Of a DNA stretch of 64,000 nt, positions 58,664-64,000 are shown one piece after another (the first letter of the stretch is position 1; the number at the start of each line of letters is the position of its first letter). Under the pieces are notes generated by a model. The model was not told where the DNA came from and made no database searches. It saw nothing but the letters and a program-made list of their open reading frames with translations. The stretch lies in contig NZ_BRVS01000008.1 in assembly GCF_026011795.1 (NCBI RefSeq), forward strand, positions 124,001 to 188,000. Direction: 5' to 3'. The position numbers and the translations under genes are program-made. The DNA comes from Arthrobacter mangrovi. Lineage in GTDB: Bacteria > Actinomycetota > Actinomycetes > Actinomycetales > Micrococcaceae.

Positions 58664-59533
58664 ATGGTTCCTGAAGTGGATAACCGCACCGGCAAGTCCT
58701 TCCGTACGGCCGTGCTGGCGGCCTTGTCTGCGGTCGCGCTGGCCGGTGCCGCGGCGTCGCCCGCAGCCGCGGAACCCAAGACCCTCGACCTCGTGGCGCT
58801 GGGCGATTCCTACTCAGCGGGAGTGGGTGCGGGCCCCCTGCAGGAAAGTCCGCTGGCGCCAGGCAGCGGATGCCTGGTCGCCGCGCCGGGCTATGTGGAG
58901 GCGCTCGGCCAATTGCCCGCCGTGGGCACCGCGGTTGCCGCCGCATGTTCCGGTGCGACCAGCAGCCAGGTTGCGCAGCAGGTATCGGGCGCCCGGGAGC
59001 TGGGTATCCTCGGCCGGCAGACCGAGCTCATCACGGTCACCGCCGGCGCCAACGACATCCATTACGAAGGCGTCATCGCGGCCTGCGCCGTGGGCACTGT
59101 CGCCTTCTGCCGGACTGTGGTCAATGCGGCGGTGGCGGCGGCGCGCAGCGAGGTAGCACCCCGGCTCGCGGCCGGCTACCGGCTGATCCACCGGTCCGCA
59201 CCTCGGGCCGACATCGCCGCGATCGGGTATCCGCATCTGTTTGCCGACGGCGGCGCCGGGCCGGTAATGAGTGCGGACGCGGCCGCCGTGCTCAATGACG
59301 GGGTGGATCGGCTCAACCGCATTATTGAACGTGCCGCCCGGACGTCGCCGCGTACCGTGTTCGTGGATGTAGTGGACGACTTCGAGGGCCACGGGATCGG
59401 CTCGGCGGACCCGTGGATCAACCTGGGTTCCTACCCGGCGGCCGACGGCACCGACTTCCATCCCACGGCCGAAGGTTATGCCGAGGGCTACGCCGCTGCC
59501 GTGGCCGCCGAGGTGAAGTCCCTCAGCCGCTAG
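58664..59533 (+). CDS. Secreted SGNH/GDSL-type lipase or esterase
   Basis: A 289-residue exported hydrolase. An N-terminal Sec signal peptide (basic residues 8-14, hydrophobic 15-30) ends with an AAA cleavage site near residue 36. SGNH blocks are present: VALGDSYSAG (nucleophile Ser 49), TVTAGANDIHY (oxyanion Asn) and DFHPTAEGY (catalytic Asp-x-x-His, near 264-267). Paired cysteines suggest disulfides. The family includes actinobacterial phospholipases and esterases. The gene ends directly against the convergent paaH stop. Confidence 0.85.
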   Translation: MVPEVDNRTGKSFRTAVLAALSAVALAGAAASPAAAEPKTLDLVALGDSYSAGVGAGPLQESPLAPGSGCLVAAPGYVEALGQLPAVGTAVAAACSGATSSQVAQQVSGARELGILGRQTELITVTAGANDIHYEGVIAACAVGTVAFCRTVVNAAVAAARSEVAPRLAAGYRLIHRSAPRADIAAIGYPHLFADGGAGPVMSADAAAVLNDGVDRLNRIIERAARTSPRTVFVDVVDDFEGHGIGSADPWINLGSYPAADGTDFHPTAEGYAEGYAAAVAAEVKSLSR

Positions 59534-60397
59534 TCAGCTGTCCCAGCTGAAGAAGCCCTTGCCGGTCTTGCGGCCGAGCTCGCCCTTGGCCACCTTGTCC
59601 CGCAGGATTTGGGGCGGCGCGAACCGGTCGCCCAGCGTGGTGTGCAAGTACTCCGCGATGCCCAGCCGGACGTCCAGTCCCACGATGTCCGTGGTCTTGA
59701 GCGGGCCGACGGGGTGCTTGTACCCGAGGACCATGGCGGCGTCGATGTCTTCGGCGGAGGCCACGCCTTCCTCGACCATCCGCATGGCCTCCAATGCGAT
59801 GGCCACGCCGAGGCGGGAGGAGGCGAAACCGGGGGCATCGTGGACTACGACGGCGGTCTTCGCCAGGGCTTCGACCCATGCCTTGGAGGCGGCGGCCAGC
59901 TCGGTGGAGGTCTGCGGCGCCAGGACGACCTCGACCAGCTGCGAGGCCGGAACCGGATTGAAGAAGTGCAGGCCGCAGAAGCTGCCCGGGCGCTGGAGCT
60001 GTTCGGCGAGCTTGCCGATGGACAGCGACGAGGTGTTGGTGGCCAGCCACGCCGTCGGCTCCAGCTGCGCCTCGACGGCCTTCAGTGCCGTCGACTTCAG
60101 CTCGAAGTCTTCCGGTACGGCCTCGACCACGAGGCCGCAGGAGCCGAAAGCGGCGTAGTCGACGGAAACGGCCAGCCGCTTCACCAGTGCGTCGATGGTT
60201 TCCGTGGTGGTGCCGCGCTCCACGCTCTTGAGCAGCGCATCAGTCACGCGGCGGCGGGCGCCTTCGGCCGCGTCCTCGTCGCGTTCAACGACGACGACGC
60301 CGGCGCCGGCCGTCAGGAAGGCATGCGCGATGCCGGCTCCCATCCGGCCGCCTCCGAGCACGCCGACTTTTTCCGGTACTGATTGCACTGCGTTCAT
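59534..60397 (-). CDS. paaH: 3-Hydroxyacyl-CoA dehydrogenase
   Basis: A 287-residue NAD-dependent dehydrogenase. The Rossmann loop GVLGGGRMGAGIAHAFL is at residues 12-28. NTSSLSI (about 120-126) and the catalytic GLHFFNPVP (about 141-149, with the His) identify the family. The C-terminal domain has VGPLKTTDIVGLDVRLGI. It oxidises 3-hydroxyadipyl-CoA to 3-oxoadipyl-CoA in the lower phenylacetate pathway. The start overlaps the preceding hydratase stop by ATGA. It is the last gene of the paaJ-paaF-paaH operon. Confidence 0.9.
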   Translation of the reverse strand: MNAVQSVPEKVGVLGGGRMGAGIAHAFLTAGAGVVVVERDEDAAEGARRRVTDALLKSVERGTTTETIDALVKRLAVSVDYAAFGSCGLVVEAVPEDFELKSTALKAVEAQLEPTAWLATNTSSLSIGKLAEQLQRPGSFCGLHFFNPVPASQLVEVVLAPQTSTELAAASKAWVEALAKTAVVVHDAPGFASSRLGVAIALEAMRMVEEGVASAEDIDAAMVLGYKHPVGPLKTTDIVGLDVRLGIAEYLHTTLGDRFAPPQILRDKVAKGELGRKTGKGFFSWDS

Positions 60398-61170
60398 TTC
60401 TTCTTGTCTTTCTTCTTGTCCAGGAAGGCCTGCATGCGGTCGAACTTCGCCTCGGATTCAAACAGGATCCCCTGGGCGATCGTGTCGATCACGGGATGGA
60501 CCTCGCGCGGCGTATGGAAAACGCTCTTCGTGATGCGCACGGCAAGGGGGTCCTGGGCCCCGATGCGGTCCGCCAGCGCGTGGGCCGCGCCGATGAGCTG
60601 CCCGGCCGGATGGACCTCCGTAACCAGCCTCGCGGCCAGGGCCTCCTCGGCATTGAGGATCCGGCCGGCGAGCAGGATCTCCTTGGCCAGCGGCTCCCCC
60701 ACCAGTTCCTTCAGCCGCCAGGTGGCCCCGGCGGCCGCCATGATGCCGAGGTTCGTCTCCGGCTGGCCGATCCTGACGGACTCCGTCGCGATGCGGAAGT
60801 CGGCGGCGTAGGCCAGTTCGGCCCCGCCGCCCAGCGCGAAGCCGTCCAGCGCGGCGATGACCGGCATGGGCAGCTGGGCAATCCGGTTGAAAATCGTGGA
60901 GTTGATGCCCGCGAGCGCGTCCTCGCGGCGCCGCTCGCGCAACTGCCCGATGTCCGCCCCGGAGGCGAAGATGCCCTTGCCGTTGACCTCGGTGCCGGAC
61001 ATGATCAGGATCCGCGGCTCGCGCTCGAGGACCGAGCAGACGGCGTGCAGCTCGTCGACCATGGTCTGGTCGATCGCGTTCCGGACCTCGGGACGGTTCA
61101 GCTTCAGGTGGACGCGGTCGTCGCGCTCATCGACCAGCAGCGTCTTGAATTCATGGGAGGCGAAGAGCAT
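60394..61170 (-). CDS. paaF: Enoyl-CoA hydratase (PaaF-like)
   Basis: A 258-residue crotonase-family hydratase. Oxyanion-hole segments are KGIFASGADIGQL (about residues 64-76) and LDGFALGGGAELAYAADF (about 108-125), with the second catalytic Glu in IGQPETNLGIMAAAG. It likely hydrates 2,3-dehydroadipyl-CoA. The C-terminus is an unusual Lys-rich tail (DKKKDKKK). It overlaps paaJ by one base at its start and paaH by four at its end, so the three are a coupled operon. Confidence 0.85.
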   Translation of the reverse strand: MLFASHEFKTLLVDERDDRVHLKLNRPEVRNAIDQTMVDELHAVCSVLEREPRILIMSGTEVNGKGIFASGADIGQLRERRREDALAGINSTIFNRIAQLPMPVIAALDGFALGGGAELAYAADFRIATESVRIGQPETNLGIMAAAGATWRLKELVGEPLAKEILLAGRILNAEEALAARLVTEVHPAGQLIGAAHALADRIGAQDPLAVRITKSVFHTPREVHPVIDTIAQGILFESEAKFDRMQAFLDKKKDKKK

Positions 61171-62384
61171 CAGACCCGCTCAACGATCATCGAGGTGCCT
61201 TGGCCGACGCCGACGCACATCGTGGCGAGGCCGCGGCGGGCGTCCTCCCGCTCCATGCGGCCCAGCAGGGTGACCACCAGGCGCGAGCCGCTGGAACCCA
61301 GCGGGTGCCCCAAAGCGATCGCTCCGCCGTCGTTGTTCACGATTCCCTGGTCCAGCTTCAGCTCGCGCAGCACCGCCAACGACTGGGTGGCGAAAGCCTC
61401 GTTCAGCTCGACGGCGCCGAGATCGTCGATGCTCCAGCCGGCGCGCTCCAGCACCTTGCGGGTGGCCGGGACGGGACCGACGCCCATGATCTCGGGGGCG
61501 ACGCCGGCGGAGGCGCCGTCGACGATCCGCGCCCGCGGCGTGAGGCCGAACTTCTGCACCGCGGCTTCGGAGGCGACGACGATGGCGGAGGCGCCGTCGT
61601 TAAGCGAGCTGGAGTTGCCCGCGGTCACGACGCCGCCGGGCTTGATGATGGACTTCAGGCCGGCGAGGACCTCCATGCTGGTGCCCGGGCGGGGGCCTTC
61701 GTCCGTCTCCACCATGGTGGTGGCGCCCTTGCGCCCGTGGACCGCGACGGGGACGATCTCGTCCTTGAGCCGGCCGCCCTCGATCGCCGCAATGGCGCGC
61801 TCGTGCGACTGCACGGCGAAGGCGTCCGCGTCCTCGCGGGAAATGTTGTAGACCTCGGCGACTTCCTCGGCCGTTTCCGGCATGGAGTACGTCATCTTGC
61901 CGCCGCGCGACAGGTCGCCGTGGGTGAAGTGGTGGTTCACGAAGCGCCAGCCGATCGACGTGTCGAACTGCTCGCCCGGCTTGGCGAAGGCCTTCGTCGG
62001 CTTCTCCTGCACCCAGGGTGCCCGGCTCATCGATTCCACACCGCCGGCGACGACGACATCCGCCGCTCCGGCCTTGATCATGTGTGAGGCCATGATGATG
62101 GCGCTGAGGCCGGAGGCGCACAGGCGGTTCACGGTGATTCCGGGTACATGGTCCGCATAGCCGGCGAGCAGCCAGGCCATCCGCGCGACGTTGCGGTTCT
62201 CCTCGCCGGCGCCGTTGGCGTTGCCGAAGATGACTTCGTCCACCGCGTCCGGATCGACGCCCGCCCGCTGGACGGCTTCCTTGACCACCAGCGCGGCCAG
62301 GTCATCCGGCCGGACCGAGGACAAGGCCCCTCCGTAGCGGCCCACCGGGGTACGGGCCCCGCCAATCAGGAATGCTTCAGCCAT
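61170..62384 (-). CDS. paaJ: 3-Oxoadipyl-CoA / acetyl-CoA thiolase
   Basis: A 404-residue thiolase. The nucleophilic Cys is in VNRLCASGLSAI (near residue 90), the His in NEAFATQ/GGAIALGHPLGSSGSR (near 358) and the second Cys in ATMCVGVGQG (near 390). It splits 3-oxoadipyl-CoA into succinyl-CoA and acetyl-CoA, ending the phenylacetate pathway, and may also serve beta-ketoadipate breakdown (PcaF). ATG 62384 has GAGGGA upstream. An inverted repeat of the PaaR type lies about 70 bp before it. Confidence 0.92.
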   Translation of the reverse strand: MAEAFLIGGARTPVGRYGGALSSVRPDDLAALVVKEAVQRAGVDPDAVDEVIFGNANGAGEENRNVARMAWLLAGYADHVPGITVNRLCASGLSAIIMASHMIKAGAADVVVAGGVESMSRAPWVQEKPTKAFAKPGEQFDTSIGWRFVNHHFTHGDLSRGGKMTYSMPETAEEVAEVYNISREDADAFAVQSHERAIAAIEGGRLKDEIVPVAVHGRKGATTMVETDEGPRPGTSMEVLAGLKSIIKPGGVVTAGNSSSLNDGASAIVVASEAAVQKFGLTPRARIVDGASAGVAPEIMGVGPVPATRKVLERAGWSIDDLGAVELNEAFATQSLAVLRELKLDQGIVNNDGGAIALGHPLGSSGSRLVVTLLGRMEREDARRGLATMCVGVGQGTSMIVERV

Positions 62385-62454
62385 TGAAAGTCCCTCGACT
62401 CTGTGTTCTGTGGGTTCCGTCAGCCGGTTCGCGCGGGAGCAGCCCGGGCAGAAA

Positions 62455-62476
62455 TTACCGACCGACCGTTCTATAA
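62455..62476 (-). promoter_or_regulatory. Candidate PaaR operator upstream of paaJ-paaF-paaH
   Basis: TTACCGACCG-AC-CGTTCTATAA, seven of ten arm positions complementary. A TATAGA on the leftward strand inside the repeat could be the -10 hexamer. Confidence 0.6.
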
Positions 62477-62578
62477 AGAATCCCATGCAGGGTTGCGGCG
62501 GTCAACTGCGCCGAAAGGACGGCGCAACAATCCTGCGCCGGTTCGGCGCGGAACCGGCCGCCGCACCGGGGCCGTTGG

Positions 62579-63067
62579 CTAGTCCAGCGTCCGCTCGTAA
62601 AATTCGACCAGTTCGGGAATCGGGGTCTGCGGGACCGGCTCCGCGTCCTCGCCGGAGAGCATGGCGGCGAGCTGTTCGAAACAGCTGTGCCAGCCGGCGG
62701 CAACTTTGGCACTGGTCTGCGGATCCTGCAGCGTGTTGGTCATCATGAGCCGGCACCCCTCCCCGTCCGGGTGCAGCTGCCAGCGCAGGACTTCCTCGTC
62801 CCAGGTGAAGGCCAGCCGGCTCTCGGACTCGTACTCCAGTACCTCGCCCTGGACGGGCTCCTCGCCGGGAAACAGGAATTCGATCCGCCCGCCGGCGCGT
62901 TCCTCGAGCCGCACCTGGCAGGGGAACCAAGCGGACACCTGCTCGTCCACTGTCAGGGCCTGCCACACCCGGGACAGGCTCTGGCCGAACCGGCAGCGGA
63001 ACCGCAGCAGGGAGCCGCCGTCGATAGTGCTGTCGAGGCTCACGTGGATCCGGAAGGCGTCATTCAT
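62579..63067 (-). CDS. SRPBCC/AHSA1-like protein
   Basis: A 162-residue soluble protein of the START/Bet v1 superfamily. It has the AHSA1-type pattern: FGQSLSRVWQALTVDEQVSAWFPCQV near the N-terminus, GGRIEFLFPGEEPVQGEVLEYE in the middle, and a C-terminal helix with GWHSCFEQLAAML. The family binds hydrophobic ligands or stimulates partner proteins; no enzyme residues are evident. Its start lies inside the end of the previous SRPBCC gene (8-base overlap), so the pair is coupled. Confidence 0.75.
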   Translation of the reverse strand: MNDAFRIHVSLDSTIDGGSLLRFRCRFGQSLSRVWQALTVDEQVSAWFPCQVRLEERAGGRIEFLFPGEEPVQGEVLEYESESRLAFTWDEEVLRWQLHPDGEGCRLMMTNTLQDPQTSAKVAAGWHSCFEQLAAMLSGEDAEPVPQTPIPELVEFYERTLD

Positions 63068-63536
63068 GCGAGGCCTCCCGCCGGGCCTCCGCCGCGGCCG
63101 CGATGTCGTACAAGTCCTGGTTGATGGCCTTCCGGGCGGCGTGCATTCCCAGCTTGCCAAACAGCGCCATCGCCAGCCGGTGCTGCCAGCCGGGGTCCTG
63201 CGCCTCGGCTTCGAAGGACAACCGCAGCTTGGTGCCTTCCCCTGCCGGTGTGAGCGTGAACCTCGTCGTGTAGTCGGTGCCACCGGACGCCGCCTTAACC
63301 GTGGTCGAATGAGGAGCGTCCACGTCCGCGACCCACATTTCCTCGGTGGCTTCCTTGCCCAGCATCCGGCGGGTCTCGCGCCAGCGGAAGCCGTCCCGGT
63401 AGGCGCCCGGGGTCAGGACCTCGACGCCGGTCACTCCGGAGAGGGTCGACGGGGACCGGCCGATGTCGGTCAGCACGTTCCACACGACGTCGGCGGGCGC
63501 GTCAATATAGCGGTCCAGTTCCAGCCCATAGGTCAT
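63060..63536 (-). CDS. SRPBCC-family (polyketide cyclase/dehydrase-like) protein
   Basis: A 158-residue protein. The N-terminus LELDRYIDAPADVVWNVLTDIGRSPSTLSGV is the classical SRPBCC opening, followed by beta strands (FRWRETRRMLGKEATEEMWVAD) and a long C-terminal helix. It is predicted to enclose a hydrophobic cavity and bind a lipid-like ligand. It is encoded just ahead of a second SRPBCC protein, suggesting a functional pair. No substrate can be inferred. Confidence 0.78.
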   Translation of the reverse strand: MTYGLELDRYIDAPADVVWNVLTDIGRSPSTLSGVTGVEVLTPGAYRDGFRWRETRRMLGKEATEEMWVADVDAPHSTTVKAASGGTDYTTRFTLTPAGEGTKLRLSFEAEAQDPGWQHRLAMALFGKLGMHAARKAINQDLYDIAAAAEARREASHE

Positions 63537-63689
63537 CGGCTTACCTCCCCCTCATCGCGGCGTTGCTTGCCATCACAGTAGCGGATGCCCCGCGGAGGGG
63601 CGGGTATGGCCACGGCGCGGTGGACAAGAAGACCCCGCAAAAGGACCGATTCTGTCCGGTATGCCCTGTCGCCGGAGGGCGCTCGCTCC

Positions 63690-63695
63690 TAGAGT
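63690..63695 (+). promoter_or_regulatory. -10 element of VOC-family gene, leaderless start
   Basis: TAGAGT lies six bases before the ATG at 63702; no ribosome-binding site is seen. Confidence 0.5.
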
Positions 63696-63701
63696 CGGTG
63701 C

Positions 63702-64000
63702 ATGACCTTCAACATCCAGGTAGCCGTAGACAGCGCCGATCCGCACAAGCAGGCCGACTGGTGGGCGGAAACCCTGGGCTGGATCGTGGAGCCGACGGAC
63801 CAGGAGTTCGTCTCGGACATGATCGCCAGGGGCTATGCCACCGATGAGGACACGATCATCCACAACGGTGTCCGGGTCTGGAAACCCGGGGCGGCGATCT
63901 GCCCCGCCGGCGAGTCCGGCGTGCGCGGCCGCCGGCGCATCCTCTTCCAGGCCGTGCCGGAGCCCAAAACAACCAAGAACCGCGTGCACTGGGACGTGGA
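63702..64000 (+). CDS. VOC-family (glyoxalase-like) protein, truncated by window end
   Basis: Only the first 99 codons are present. The segment VDSADPHKQADWWAETLGWIVE (about residues 9-30) is the usual opening of glyoxalase_6-type VOC proteins, and KNRVHWDV near the edge is a typical metal-ligand strand with His. The full protein is probably 120-250 residues, acting as a small metal-dependent isomerase, dioxygenase or resistance protein; which one cannot be judged. The start has a -10-like element six bases upstream. Confidence 0.75.
   Translation, partial: MTFNIQVAVDSADPHKQADWWAETLGWIVEPTDQEFVSDMIARGYATDEDTIIHNGVRVWKPGAAICPAGESGVRGRRRILFQAVPEPKTTKNRVHWDV

Noticed and set aside
59534-59550. 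TCAGCTG-TCC-CAGCTGA hairpin at the junction of the convergent SGNH and paaH genes
   Set aside because: Only a 7-bp stem located inside the end of paaH; too weak to call a terminator.
1-64000. CRISPR arrays, rRNA, tRNA, insertion sequences or prophage genes
   Set aside because: No regularly spaced repeats, tRNA-like folds, transposase motifs or phage structural genes were recognised on either strand by eye.

Overview
The window is GC-rich, densely coding DNA from an actinobacterium. Gene content points to an Arthrobacter-like member of the Micrococcaceae: an actinobacterial type VII secretion (ESX/T7SS) locus, menaquinone genes, a PhoX phosphatase, a complete phenylacetate (paa) catabolon, and many starts that look leaderless. 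The genus is inferred from content only. No rRNA, tRNA, CRISPR array or insertion sequence was recognised.

Region 1 (1-15.3 kb). After a partial fprA come two divergent gene sets forming a compact T7SS. Leftward from about 6.86 kb: two WXG100-type proteins, a helical partner, a 1052-residue WXG-headed polymorphic toxin with a C-terminal His-Asn nuclease domain, a YezG-like immunity gene, and two further immunity-like genes. Rightward from 7.15 kb: a 100-residue membrane protein resembling only the N-terminus of EccB, EccD, a MinD-like ATPase, a three-ATPase EccC, a 139-residue protein and a DUF6177-like protein. Full EccB, EccE and mycosin are absent from the locus.

Region 2 (15.3-24.9 kb). 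RarD-like permease, a universal stress protein, gabT, an NSS transporter with its MetS-type small subunit, a PucR-family activator, a putative glycolipid-binding protein, a SUKH-like protein, and an AbiEi/DUF559-like nuclease-fold protein.

Region 3 (25-38.4 kb). Menaquinone genes are scattered: menG-menJ-polyprenyl diphosphate synthase leftward, menF divergent, then an amino-acid ABC transporter, menD, Tat-exported phoX, menC and a PAP2 phosphatase.

Region 4 (38.5-44.2 kb). MBL-fold hydrolase, a small orphan, and a branched-chain 2-oxoacid dehydrogenase operon (E1alpha-E1beta-E2) divergent from an Lrp/AsnC regulator.

Region 5 (44.4-62.5 kb). Phenylacetate degradation: paaABCDE plus an enoyl-CoA hydratase, paaI-paaK-paaR, paaZ, and paaJ-paaF-paaH. 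Four promoters carry the same roughly 22-bp inverted repeat, a candidate PaaR operator. Between them lie an oligopeptidase B, a PnuC-like membrane protein, a tyrosine phosphatase, a GNAT acetyltransferase and a secreted SGNH hydrolase. The window ends with two SRPBCC proteins and a truncated VOC protein.
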